Assembly: GCF_000428885.1 (NCBI RefSeq)
Contig: NZ_AUAU01000008.1
Coordinates: 1 to 64,000, forward strand
DNA: 64,000 nucleotides
Direction: 5' to 3'
Source of the DNA: Geothrix fermentans DSM 14018
Lineage (GTDB): Bacteria; Acidobacteriota; Holophagae; Holophagales; Holophagaceae
Every line of letters begins with the position of its first letter. Position 1 is the stretch's first letter. The notes under the pieces were generated by a model, which saw nothing but the letters and a program-made list of their open reading frames with translations, was not told the origin of the DNA and did no database searches. Positions 54,617-63,105 of this stretch are shown here, one piece after another. Made by a program: the position numbers and the translations under genes.

Positions 54617-54645
54617 AAAACCCCCGAGCCTTTCGGTCTCGGGGG
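54617..54645 (-). terminator. Attenuator terminator of the pheA operon
   Basis: On the minus strand CCCCCGAG and CTCGGGGG form an 8-bp stem, extended inward by CC/GG, with TTTT after it. It lies 18 bp before pheA and after the leader peptide, as expected for a transcription attenuator. The CCCGAG of its 5' arm can instead pair with CTCGGG in the upstream leader (54692-54697 on the plus strand). Confidence 0.85.
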
Positions 54646-54669
54646 CGATGGTTCGAAGCGGATCCGGTT

Positions 54670-54735
54670 CTAGACGCCGCCTACCCTCGCACCCGAGGTG
54701 CGAAAGCTAAAGAAGAAGGCGCGGGAGGCGGTCAT
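54670..54735 (-). CDS. pheL: Phenylalanine leader peptide of the pheA attenuator
   Basis: A 21-codon frame starts at ATG 54735 and ends at TAG 54670-54672. It encodes MTASRAFFFSFRTSGARVGG followed by V. Four Phe codons occur at positions 7, 8, 9 and 11, which is far from chance in such a short frame. Just after them CGCACC-TCG-GGTGCG forms a 6-bp pause hairpin (54688-54702). A ribosome waiting at Phe codons would free CTCGGG to pair with the terminator arm and let RNA polymerase reach pheA. The Shine-Dalgarno sequence is weak. Confidence 0.85.
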   Translation of the reverse strand: MTASRAFFFSFRTSGARVGGV

Positions 54736-54781
54736 CACGGTCTAGACACCTTGCCGGAAAAGGCCTTGATCCGCAAGGGGT

Positions 54782-55228
54782 TCATGCGCCGAGGTGCGCC
54801 AGAACCTCTGCCAGGCAGGCCGCCCAGGTCTCGTCGGGGGTCTCGTCCAGGAAGAACTCCACGGCGTGGCCGGCGGGCCGGGCCTCGGGGTGCTGCGACC
54901 AGGCTTCGAAGAGGGCGTCCAGGGGGGCGGCGTCCAGGGGGTTGTGGCGGAACTTGTGGGACTTCCGGGTGCGGTCCGGCTCGGGACCCCGCAGGCAGAC
55001 GCCCTCCCGGCGCGTGGCCACGAAGGTGAAGGCCTGCACCCACTTGCCTTCCATGAGCTGGTTGAAGTGGAGGTAGGCACCATGGTGGCTGCGGGAGTAG
55101 TCAAGCACCCGGTGCTTCCCCCGCCACTTGGCCACCCACAGGGTCAGCAGGGCCGCCAGGCGGGCCCGCTCGGAGGCGTGCTTCAGACAGCTCTGGGCAT
55201 AGGGCAGGAATTCGTCGAGCAGGTCCAC
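54782..55228 (-). CDS. Protein of unknown function
   Basis: Protein of 148 residues from GTG 55228, with GGAGG about seven bases upstream. No signal peptide and no domain recognised. The N-terminus is helical (FLPYAQSCLKHASERARLAALLTLWVAK, here given as LPYAQSCLKHASERARLAAL). The middle contains HHGAYLHFNQLMEGKWVQAF and the C-terminus is acidic (FFLDETPDETWAACL). It lies 46 bp upstream of the pheA leader on the same strand, so its 3' end may hold the pheA promoter. Function unknown. Confidence 0.65.
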   Translation of the reverse strand: MDLLDEFLPYAQSCLKHASERARLAALLTLWVAKWRGKHRVLDYSRSHHGAYLHFNQLMEGKWVQAFTFVATRREGVCLRGPEPDRTRKSHKFRHNPLDAAPLDALFEAWSQHPEARPAGHAVEFFLDETPDETWAACLAEVLAHLGA

Positions 55229-55371
55229 AGGCGGGCCTCCGGGGCTTCCACCCTACCGCAGGTCCGGTCTTCCCGGGACCGGCCCCTCCCGGACCCCCTC
55301 CAGGCGATCGGTTTCTTCAGATATTTACAACCAAATAATCCATACAGAATGATCTATGCCCCACCTAAGTC

Positions 55372-55407
55372 CTTGTGATTAAAGCCTCCTGTGGCATGAG
55401 TCACAAG
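55372..55407. promoter_or_regulatory. Dyad upstream of the hemerythrin-Nfn fusion gene
   Basis: CTTGTGATT (55372-55380) and AGTCACAAG (55399-55407) are inverted arms with one mismatch and an 18-base spacer. An AT-rich promoter-like stretch (TTTACA at 55324, AATGAT at 55348, spacing 18) lies just upstream. The TGTGAT half-site also occurs before nifJ and the Rrf2 gene. Confidence 0.45.
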
Positions 55408-55480
55408 TGGCCCCGATTAGGTTTTTAGACACAGAAATCCCGGGGCGGTCGTCGCATGCTGAACGGATCTGGAGGCGCCC

Positions 55481-58258
55481 ATGTCCGACTCGGCCAACCC
55501 GCTCATCACCACCGAGAACCTGCCGGCGCCGCACTGGCATGCCACCCACCAGGAGGCCCAGAAGCAGCTGACGGAGATGGCCAAGGCCCTGGGATCCGGG
55601 GACTGGAAGACCGTCGATCTCGGGGCCCGCTGGGTGTACGAGGACCTCAAGCCTCACAACGAAGCCGAGGAGCGCGAGCTGCTGCCCCTGCTGGAGGAGA
55701 TCGGGGCCGAGGCCCTGGTGCAGCGCATCCAGGACGAGCACCGCCAGATGTGGGACCTGACCCTCCAGCTGCTCTCGGAGATCAGCGAAGGCCAGGTGCG
55801 GGCCCCCAAGGCCCTCACCCTCCTTGGCCAGCGCCTGGTGGACCTGGTCCGCGAGCACATCGAGATGGAGGAGAAGCTCATGCTTCCCCTCCTCAAGGGC
55901 AAGTCGATGTACTGGTCCGACGAGGAGACCCAGGATGGCTACCTGATCCTCGAGAAGAAGCTCATCGCCCCCGAGACCTGGTCCTTCATCGTGCAGGCCC
56001 CCCAGGTGGCCCGGGGCCGCAAGCCCGGCCAGTTCTTCATGGTGGCCCCCTTCCCCGAGAGCGAGCGCATCCCCCTCACCCTGGCGGGCGGCGACGCGAA
56101 GAAGGGCTACATCCACTTCATCATGCAGGAGGTGGGCGCCACCACGAAGGCCATGGGCAAGCTCAGCGCCGGGGACCGCCTCTTCGCCGTGGCCGGCCCC
56201 ATGGGCACGCCCACGGAGCTGGTGGAGGAAGGCACCATCGTGTTGATGGCCGGCGGCTACGGTTCCGCCGCCATCCTGCCCGCCGCCGAGGAGCTGCACG
56301 CCCAGGGCCGCCGGGTCATCACCATTCTGGGCGGCCGCAGCAAGGAGCGCGTGCTGCTGGCCGACGAGCTGGGCGCCGCCTCTGCGGAGCTGGTCGTCAC
56401 CACGGATGACGGCACCCTCGGCCGCAAGGGCATGGTGACCGACGCCCTCAAGGACCTCATCGCCCGGGAGAAGATCGCCCAGGTGGTGGCTGTGGGCCCT
56501 CTGCCCATGATGCGGGCCGTCTCGGACATGACCAAGCCCCACGGGATCTTCACGCTCGTGAGTCTCAATGCCCTCATGGTGGACGGCACGGGCATGTGCG
56601 GCGGCTGCCGCGTCAGCGTGGGCGGCCAGACCAAGTTCGCCTGCTTCGACGGCCCCGACTTCGACGGCCACCAGGTGGACTTCAACATGCTCCGCATGCG
56701 CTCCGACTGGTACAAGGCGGAGGAGCATGACGCCTGCGACCCCTCTGAGTGCAAGATCGGCCGTGTGGCCGCCACGGGCCCCGTGGACTACTCCAAGTAC
56801 CTGAACGAGCCCGTCACCGAGCTGGACTGGCAGAACCTCGACCTCCGCACCATCAAGCCCAGCCAGAAGATGAAGATCCCCCACCAGGAGATGGCCTGCC
56901 AGCCGCCGGAACTGCGCGTGTGCAACTTCGACGAGGTGAGCCTGGGCCTGTCGCCCGAGCAGGCGAGGCTCGAGGCCTCCCGCTGCATCATGTGCAAGCA
57001 TCCCGCCTGCATCGAGGGCTGCCCGGTCAACATCAACATCCCCGCCTTCCTCCAGGAGATCGTCAACGAGGATCCCAAGGGCGCCGCCCGCATCATCAAG
57101 GAGAGTTCCAGCTTGGGCTCCGTCTGCGGCCGTGTCTGCCCCCAGGAGAAGCAGTGCGAGATCAAGTGCGTGGTGGGCATCAAGGGCCTGCCCGTCTCCA
57201 TCGGCCGCCTGGAGCGCTACGCCAGCGACAGCATGCTGGGTTCCGATGAGCTGCCTCCGGTCGAGGCCGCCACGGGCAAGAAGGTGGCCGTCATCGGCGC
57301 GGGCCCCGCGGGCCTCACGGTGGCCGGCGAGCTCATCAAGAAGGGCCACGACGTCACCGTCTACGACGCCCTCCACAAGCCCGGCGGCGTGATGCTCTAC
57401 GGCATCCCCGAGTTCCGCCTGCCCAACGCCATCGTGGACCAGGAGGTGAACACCCTCCGCCGGCTGGGCGTGAAGTTCATCATGAACACCCTCGTGGGCC
57501 GCAGCATGACCCTGGACGACCTCCGCAAGGACTTCGACGCCATCTTCATGGGCACCGGCGCCGGCCTGCCCAAGATGATGGGCATCCCCGGCGAGGAGTA
57601 CAAGGGCGTCTACACCGCCAACGAGTTCCTCACCCGCATCAACCTCATGCGCGCTGACCTCTTCCCGGAGTACGGCACCCCCGTGACCGTCGGGAAGAAC
57701 GTCATCATCGTGGGCGCCGGCAACACGGCCATGGACGCCTCCCGCGCCGCCCGCCGCATGGGCGCCGAGAACGTCACGGTGGTCTACCGCCGGACCATCA
57801 AGGAGTCCACGGCCCGCAAGGAGGAGCTCGAGCACGCCATGGAGGAGGGGGTGGAGTTCAAGTTCCTCACCAACCCCGTGCAGCTCCACGGCAACGAGAA
57901 GGGCTGGATGACCCACGCCGAGTGTGCGGTGATGGAGTTGGGCGAGCCCGGCCCCGACGGCCGCCGCAGCCCCCGCATGACCGACGAGCGGATCATGATC
58001 CCCTGCGACACCCTGGTGGTGGCCCTGGGCTTCGACGTGAACCCCCTCATCGCCCAGACCGACAAGGGCCTCAAGACCCTCAAGGGCGGTGTCGTTGTGG
58101 TTGACAATGAAACCGGCGAGACCTCCCTCCCCGGCGTCTTCGCCGGCGGCGACGTCATCACCGGCGGCGCCACGGTCATCCTGGCCATGGGCCAGGGCCG
58201 CCGGGCCGCCGCGGCCATCCAGCGCCGCCTCGCCGGAGAGACCCAGGCTGCGGTCTGA
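55481..58258 (+). CDS. Hemerythrin-NfnA-NfnB fusion oxidoreductase
   Basis: Protein of 925 residues with three parts. Residues 1-145 are a hemerythrin-like four-helix domain with metal ligands in APHWHATHQ, LKPHNEAEERELLP, DEHRQMW and REHIEMEEKLMLP. Residues about 150-430 are an NfnA/ferredoxin-NADP-reductase-type subunit (FAD and NAD part, VLMAGGYGSAAILPAAEEL) with a 2Fe-2S end (GMCGGCRVSV, FACFDGP). Residues about 455-925 are NfnB/glutamate-synthase-small-subunit type: 4Fe-4S motifs CIMCKHPACIEGCP and CGRVCPQEKQCEIKC, FAD site GAGPAGL and NADP site GAGNTAMDASRAA. Nfn moves electrons between NADH, NADPH and ferredoxin. The added O2/redox-sensing hemerythrin domain is unusual. nifJ follows 141 bp downstream. 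Confidence 0.92.
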   Translation: MSDSANPLITTENLPAPHWHATHQEAQKQLTEMAKALGSGDWKTVDLGARWVYEDLKPHNEAEERELLPLLEEIGAEALVQRIQDEHRQMWDLTLQLLSEISEGQVRAPKALTLLGQRLVDLVREHIEMEEKLMLPLLKGKSMYWSDEETQDGYLILEKKLIAPETWSFIVQAPQVARGRKPGQFFMVAPFPESERIPLTLAGGDAKKGYIHFIMQEVGATTKAMGKLSAGDRLFAVAGPMGTPTELVEEGTIVLMAGGYGSAAILPAAEELHAQGRRVITILGGRSKERVLLADELGAASAELVVTTDDGTLGRKGMVTDALKDLIAREKIAQVVAVGPLPMMRAVSDMTKPHGIFTLVSLNALMVDGTGMCGGCRVSVGGQTKFACFDGPDFDGHQVDFNMLRMRSDWYKAEEHDACDPSECKIGRVAATGPVDYSKYLNEPVTELDWQNLDLRTIKPSQKMKIPHQEMACQPPELRVCNFDEVSLGLSPEQARLEASRCIMCKHPACIEGCPVNINIPAFLQEIVNEDPKGAARIIKESSSLGSVCGRVCPQEKQCEIKCVVGIKGLPVSIGRLERYASDSMLGSDELPPVEAATGKKVAVIGAGPAGLTVAGELIKKGHDVTVYDALHKPGGVMLYGIPEFRLPNAIVDQEVNTLRRLGVKFIMNTLVGRSMTLDDLRKDFDAIFMGTGAGLPKMMGIPGEEYKGVYTANEFLTRINLMRADLFPEYGTPVTVGKNVIIVGAGNTAMDASRAARRMGAENVTVVYRRTIKESTARKEELEHAMEEGVEFKFLTNPVQLHGNEKGWMTHAECAVMELGEPGPDGRRSPRMTDERIMIPCDTLVVALGFDVNPLIAQTDKGLKTLKGGVVVVDNETGETSLPGVFAGGDVITGGATVILAMGQGRRAAAAIQRRLAGETQAAV

Positions 58259-58283
58259 CCACCGGACCAACTGTGATGAAATT

Positions 58284-58309
58284 GACCCATCCATCAGGTA
58301 TGATGGGTC
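58284..58309. promoter_or_regulatory. Dyad in the nifJ promoter region
   Basis: GACCCATC (58284-58291) and GATGGGTC (58302-58309) are perfect inverted arms around ten bases. There is no T-run behind, so it is unlikely to end the upstream transcript. TGTGAT (58272-58277) lies just before it. The site could be a regulator contact or a leader hairpin for nifJ, whose ATG is at 58400. Confidence 0.45.
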
Positions 58310-58399
58310 CGTTGTGCTGTCTGCCCCATTCCCCGGATTCCCTGTCCTGAAACCTATCTTCGGCTGCGCCCCGCGTACCACCCCCGGAAGGAGCGAACC

Positions 58400-61300
58400 A
58401 TGAGCCCGCGAGTGATGAAGACCCTGGATGGGAACGAGGCCACCGCCTCGGTCGCCCATCGCCTCAGCGAAGTCATCGCCATCTACCCCATCACGCCCTC
58501 GTCCAACATGGGCGAGTGGGCCGACGAGTGGAGTTCCCAGGGGAAGACCAACGTCTGGAAGACCATCCCCTCGGTCATCGAGATGCAGTCCGAGGGCGGC
58601 GCCGCCGGCGCGGTCCACGGCGCCCTCCAGGCCGGCAGCCTCACGACGACCTTCACGGCGTCCCAGGGCCTGCTCCTGATGATCCCGAACATGTACAAGA
58701 TCGCCGGCGAGCTGACGCCCTTCTGCATGCACGTCACCGCCCGCACCCTGGCCGCCCACGCCCTGAGCATCTTCGGCGACCACTCGGACGTCATGGCCTG
58801 CCGCCAGACCGGCTTCGCCATGCTGAGCTCCGAGAGCGTCCAGCAGGCCCACGACTTCGCGGCCATCAGCCATGCCGCCACCCTGCGCAGCCGGGTGCCC
58901 ATCCTGCACTTCTTCGACGGCTTCCGCACCAGCCACGAGGTGGCCAAGATCGAGATCCTCAACGACGAGGACCTCCGCCACATGGTGCCCGACGAGCTGG
59001 TGGCCGCCTTCCGGAAGCACGCCCTGACGCCGGACGCCCCCATCATCCGCGGCACGGCCCAGAACCCCGACACCTTCTTCCAGGCCCGCGAGGCCTGCAC
59101 CCCCTACTACGAGGCCTTCCCGGCCATCGTGCAGCAGGAGATGGACCGCTTCGCCGCCCTGACCGGCCGCCAGTACCGCCTCTACGAGTACTTCGGCCAC
59201 CCCGAGGCCGAGCGCGTGATCGTGACCATGGGCTCGAGCTGCGACGTCACCCACGAGTACGTCGAGTGGGCCATGAAGCAGGGCGAGAAGGTCGGTGTCC
59301 TGAAGGTCCGCCTCTTCAGGCCCTTCGCCATCCCCGAGTTCGTCCGCGCCCTGCCCGCCTCCGTGAAGAAGCTGGCCGTGCTGGACCGCTGCAAGGAGCC
59401 TGGCGCGCCCGCCGATCCCCTGCACCTGGACGTGATCGCCGCCCTGCGTGAGGGCCGGGAGCTGGGCCACACCAAGCTGGACCCCATGGTCATCGGCGGC
59501 CGCTACGGCCTCTCCTCCAAGGAGTTCACGCCGGCCATGGTCAAGGGCATCTTCGAGAACCTGGCCAAGGACGCGCCGAAGAACCACTTCACCGTCGGCA
59601 TCGTGGACGACATCAGCCACACGTCGCTGACCTACGACGCCAGCTTCGACGTGGAACCGGCGGACGTGACCCGCGCGCTGTTCTACGGCCTGGGCGCGGA
59701 CGGCACCGTGGGCGCGAACAAGAACTCCATCAAGATCATCGCCGAGGAGACCCCCAACTTCGGCCAGGGCTACTTCGTCTACGACTCCAAGAAGTCCGGC
59801 GCCATCACCATCAGCCACCTGCGCTTCGGGCCCCGCCCCATCAAGAGCGCCTACCTGGTGACCAAGGCCAACTTCATCGCCTGCCACCAGACGAGCTTCC
59901 TCGACAAGTACGAGATGCTCGAGACCGCCGTCCCCGGCGCCACCTTCCTGCTCAACACCCCGCACAGCGCCGAGACGGTCTGGGACACGCTGCCCGTGGA
60001 AGTGCAGTCGGCCATCGTCGAGAAGAACCTCAAGCTCTACGTGATCGATGCCTATGAGGTGGCCAAGAACACCGGCATGGGCGTGCGCATCAACACCATC
60101 ATGCAGACCTGCTTCTTCGCCATCTCCGGCGTGCTGCCCCGCGAGGAGGCCATCGAGCAGATCAAGAAGGCCATCAAGAAGACCTACGGCAAGAAGGGCG
60201 ACGCCATCGTCCAGAAGAACTTCGTGGCCGTGGACGAGACCCTGGCCCACCTGCACCAGGTGACGGTGCCCGGCAAGGTCACTGCGACCCGCCAGCGCCC
60301 GCCCATGGTGGCCGACGAGGCCCCGGACTTCGTCAAGCGCGTCACCGCCGTGATGATGGAGGGCAAGGGCGACCTGCTGCCCGTGAGCGCCTTCCCCGTG
60401 GACGGCACCTGGCCCGTGGGCACCACCAAGTGGGAGAAGCGCAACATCGCGCTCGAGATCCCCGAGTGGGACGCCTCCATCTGCATCCAGTGCAACAAGT
60501 GCGCCATGGCCTGCCCCCACGCCGCCATCCGCGCCAAGGTCTACGATCCCTCGGAGCTGGAGGGCGCGCCAGCCACCTTCAAGGGCGTGGACTACAAGGG
60601 CCCCGAGTACAAGGGGAAGAAGTACACCATCCAGGTGGCCCCCGAGGACTGCACGGGCTGCACCCTCTGCGTCGAGGTCTGCCCCGCGAAGGACAAGAGC
60701 AACCCCAAGCACAAGGCCATCGACATGGTGCCCCAGGCCCCGCTCCGCGAGCCCGAGGCCGCCAACTTCAAGTTCTTCCTCGACCTGCCTGAGGCTGACC
60801 GCACCACGGTCAAGCTGGACGTGAAGGGCACCCAGTTCCTGGAGCCGCTCTTCGAGTTCAGCGGCGCCTGCTCGGGCTGCGGCGAGACGCCCTACATCAA
60901 GCTGCTCACCCAGCTCTTCGGCGACCGCACCCTCATCGCCAACGCCACAGGCTGCTCCAGCATCTACGGCGGCAACCTGCCCACCACGCCCTACACCGTC
61001 AACAAGGATGGCCGCGGCCCCGCCTGGGCCAACAGCCTCTTCGAGGACAACGCGGAATTCGGCCTGGGCCTGCGCCTCTCGGTGGACAAGCACCAGGAGT
61101 TCGCCCTGGAGCTGATGCACCGCCTGGCCGCGAAGCTCGGCGACGAGCTGATCGCCGGCATCGCCACCGCCGACCAGTCGACGGAGGCCGGCATCAAGGC
61201 CCAGCGCGAGCGGGTCGAGATCCTCAAGCAGAAGCTCTCTGGCCTCAAGGAGCCCGAAGCCAAGATGCTCTTCGACCTCGCCGACTACCTGGTGAACAAG

Positions 61301-61960
61301 AGCGTCTGGATCATCGGCGGCGACGGCTGGGCCTATGACATCGGCTACGGCGGCCTCGACCACGTCCTCGCCTCCGGCCGCAACGTGAACGTCCTGGTGC
61401 TCGACACCGAGGTCTACTCCAACACCGGCGGCCAGGCCTCCAAGTCCACGCCCATGGGCGCCGGCGCCAAGTTCGCCATGGCCGGCAAGGCCATGCCCAA
61501 GAAGGACCTGGGCATGATCGCCATGACCTACGGCGGCATCTACGTGGCCAAGGTGGCCTTCGGCTCCCGCGACATGCAGACCGTGAAGGCCTTCCAGGAA
61601 GCCGAGTCCTACCACGGACCCAGCCTCATCCTCGCCTACAGCCACTGCATCGCCCACGGCTACGACCTGGCCCACGGCGCCGACCAGCAGAAGCTCGCGG
61701 TGGACTCCGGCCACTGGCCGCTGTTCCGCTTCGACCCCCGCCGCATGGACAAGGGCGAGACGCCGCTCCAGATGGACTCCGGCGCGCCGAAGGTCCCCAT
61801 GCTCCAGTACGTGCGCAACGAGACCCGCTACCGCATGATCGAGCAGCAGAATCCCGAGCACTTCAAGAAGCTCATGGACCAGGCCCAGCACGACACCACC
61901 AACCGCTTCTCCGTCTATGAACAGCTGGCGAAGCTCTCCATCAACGCCAAGGAAAGCTGA
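58400..61960 (+). CDS. nifJ: Pyruvate:ferredoxin (flavodoxin) oxidoreductase
   Basis: Protein of 1186 residues, full length for the single-chain enzyme. The N-terminal domain begins YPITPSSNMGEWADEW, the pyruvate-binding YPITPSS motif. The ferredoxin domain (about 690-770) has CIQCNKCAMACPHA and CTGCTLCVEVCPAK, two 4Fe-4S clusters. The thiamine domain has ACSGCGETPYIKL, ATGCSSIYGG, IIGGDGWAYDIGYGG and the third-cluster Cys. It converts pyruvate and CoA to acetyl-CoA, CO2 and reduced ferredoxin. GGAAGGAG precedes the ATG. Reduced ferredoxin could feed the Nfn fusion enzyme encoded upstream. Confidence 0.97.
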   Translation: MSPRVMKTLDGNEATASVAHRLSEVIAIYPITPSSNMGEWADEWSSQGKTNVWKTIPSVIEMQSEGGAAGAVHGALQAGSLTTTFTASQGLLLMIPNMYKIAGELTPFCMHVTARTLAAHALSIFGDHSDVMACRQTGFAMLSSESVQQAHDFAAISHAATLRSRVPILHFFDGFRTSHEVAKIEILNDEDLRHMVPDELVAAFRKHALTPDAPIIRGTAQNPDTFFQAREACTPYYEAFPAIVQQEMDRFAALTGRQYRLYEYFGHPEAERVIVTMGSSCDVTHEYVEWAMKQGEKVGVLKVRLFRPFAIPEFVRALPASVKKLAVLDRCKEPGAPADPLHLDVIAALREGRELGHTKLDPMVIGGRYGLSSKEFTPAMVKGIFENLAKDAPKNHFTVGIVDDISHTSLTYDASFDVEPADVTRALFYGLGADGTVGANKNSIKIIAEETPNFGQGYFVYDSKKSGAITISHLRFGPRPIKSAYLVTKANFIACHQTSFLDKYEMLETAVPGATFLLNTPHSAETVWDTLPVEVQSAIVEKNLKLYVIDAYEVAKNTGMGVRINTIMQTCFFAISGVLPREEAIEQIKKAIKKTYGKKGDAIVQKNFVAVDETLAHLHQVTVPGKVTATRQRPPMVADEAPDFVKRVTAVMMEGKGDLLPVSAFPVDGTWPVGTTKWEKRNIALEIPEWDASICIQCNKCAMACPHAAIRAKVYDPSELEGAPATFKGVDYKGPEYKGKKYTIQVAPEDCTGCTLCVEVCPAKDKSNPKHKAIDMVPQAPLREPEAANFKFFLDLPEADRTTVKLDVKGTQFLEPLFEFSGACSGCGETPYIKLLTQLFGDRTLIANATGCSSIYGGNLPTTPYTVNKDGRGPAWANSLFEDNAEFGLGLRLSVDKHQEFALELMHRLAAKLGDELIAGIATADQSTEAGIKAQRERVEILKQKLSGLKEPEAKMLFDLADYLVNKSVWIIGGDGWAYDIGYGGLDHVLASGRNVNVLVLDTEVYSNTGGQASKSTPMGAGAKFAMAGKAMPKKDLGMIAMTYGGIYVAKVAFGSRDMQTVKAFQEAESYHGPSLILAYSHCIAHGYDLAHGADQQKLAVDSGHWPLFRFDPRRMDKGETPLQMDSGAPKVPMLQYVRNETRYRMIEQQNPEHFKKLMDQAQHDTTNRFSVYEQLAKLSINAKES

Positions 61961-61971
61961 AGGGAGTTCTC

Positions 61972-62964
61972 ATGAACCTCTCCACCACCTACCTCGGCCT
62001 CAAGCTGGCCCATCCCCTGATGACGGGCGCCTCGCCCATGGTCGACGACATGGGCATGGTCAAGCGCCTTGAAGATGCCGGCGCCTCCGCCATCGTGATG
62101 CACTCCCTCTTCGAGGAGCAGATCACCCGCGAGGAGCAGGGCATGATCATGGACATGGAGCTCAGCGCGAATTCCAGCGCCGAGGCCATCTCCTTCTTCC
62201 CCCAGCCCGACGAGTTCCGCCTCGGGCCCGAAAAGTACCTCGAGCAGCTCCGCCGCATCAAGGAGGCCGTGGCCGTGCCGGTCATCGCCTCCCTGAACGG
62301 CACCACGCCCGCAGGCTGGCTGCACTACGGCCAGCTCATGGAGCAGGCCGGGGCCGACGCCCTGGAACTGAACGTCTACTACCTGGCCACGGACCCGAAG
62401 GAGTCCGCCGCCGACGTGGAGAAGCGCACCCTGGACGCCGTGCGCGCCGTGAAGGCCCAGGTGAAGATCCCCGTGGCCGTGAAGCTCTCGCCCTTCTTCT
62501 CCTCCCTGGCCCACTTCGCCGTGGAGCTGGAAGGCGCGGGCGCCGATGGCCTGGTGCTCTTCAACCGGTTCTTCCAGCCCGACATCAACGTGGAGGAGCT
62601 GACGGCCGAGCCCAGCCTGCAGCTCTCGGGCCCCGCCGAGCTGCTGCTCCGCCTGCGCTGGCTGGCGGTGCTGCACCACCACGTGAAGGGCAGTTTGGCT
62701 GTCACCGGGGGCGTCCACGACGGCATCGGTGCCCTCAAGGCCGTCATGGCGGGCGCGGACGCCGTGCAGATGGTCTCCGCCCTCCTCATCCACGGCCCCG
62801 ACCGGCTGGCCCAGGCCCGGACCACCCTGGCCGAGTGGCTGGAAGAGCACGAGTACGAGTCCCTGGCCCAGGCCAGGGGCAGCATGAGCCTCCAGAAGTG
62901 CCCCAGCGCACAGGCCTTCACCCGTGCGAACTACATGCGCATTCTCAATGGGTGGAGGGCCTAG
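61972..62964 (+). CDS. Dihydroorotate-dehydrogenase-like flavoprotein lacking the catalytic Cys
   Basis: Protein of 330 residues with an FMN-binding barrel of the class 1 DHODH type (LKLAHPLMTGASPMVDDMG, VPVIASLNGT, ADALELNVYYLATDP, IPVAVKLSPFF, LAVTGGVHDGIGALKAVMAGADAVQ as two blocks GGVHDGIGALKA and MAGADAVQMVSAL). The usual ELNLSCPN with its base Cys reads ELNVYYLA, so normal dihydroorotate oxidation is unlikely. It starts 11 bp after nifJ, and such genes often accompany PFOR in anaerobes. A link to electron transfer or pyruvate metabolism is inferred; the reaction is unknown. Confidence 0.85.
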   Translation: MNLSTTYLGLKLAHPLMTGASPMVDDMGMVKRLEDAGASAIVMHSLFEEQITREEQGMIMDMELSANSSAEAISFFPQPDEFRLGPEKYLEQLRRIKEAVAVPVIASLNGTTPAGWLHYGQLMEQAGADALELNVYYLATDPKESAADVEKRTLDAVRAVKAQVKIPVAVKLSPFFSSLAHFAVELEGAGADGLVLFNRFFQPDINVEELTAEPSLQLSGPAELLLRLRWLAVLHHHVKGSLAVTGGVHDGIGALKAVMAGADAVQMVSALLIHGPDRLAQARTTLAEWLEEHEYESLAQARGSMSLQKCPSAQAFTRANYMRILNGWRA

Positions 62965-62983
62965 AATCCCGCTTTTTACCTAT

Positions 62984-63009
62984 GAGACCCCCGGGCAACC
63001 GGGGGTCTC
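62984..63009 (+). terminator. Stem-loop at the end of the nifJ unit
   Basis: Perfect 11-bp stem GAGACCCCCGG / CCGGGGGTCTC with tetraloop GCAA, 19 bp after the DHODH-like stop. No U-run follows (GCGCATTG), so termination strength is uncertain, but it may also protect the 3' end. Confidence 0.6.
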
Positions 63010-63024
63010 GCGCATTGTGAAAGA

Positions 63025-63047
63025 AATCACACTCTTTGGATGTGATT
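63025..63047. promoter_or_regulatory. Candidate Rrf2 operator before the Rrf2 gene
   Basis: AATCACA (63025-63031) and TGTGATT (63041-63047) are perfect inverted arms around nine bases. It lies 58 bp before the Rrf2 ATG, where autoregulation would act. Its half-site recurs before nifJ and the Nfn fusion gene. Confidence 0.55.
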
Positions 63048-63105
63048 GACCTGAATATCGTCTATCATTCTTGATCGAATCATCTTCCATTTCGCGTAGG
63101 TGACC

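Noticed and set aside
58282-58304. TTGACC and TATGAT before nifJ as a standard sigma-70 promoter
   Set aside because: The spacing is only 11 bp, too short for a normal promoter; retained only as part of a shared pattern with the Rrf2 region.
55379-61891. Minus-strand open frame of 2170 codons opposite the Nfn fusion and nifJ genes
   Set aside because: Its product is a His/Gly/Val/Asp-biased string without any domain, and it mirrors two certain genes. Stop codons are rare there because of the high GC content at third positions.
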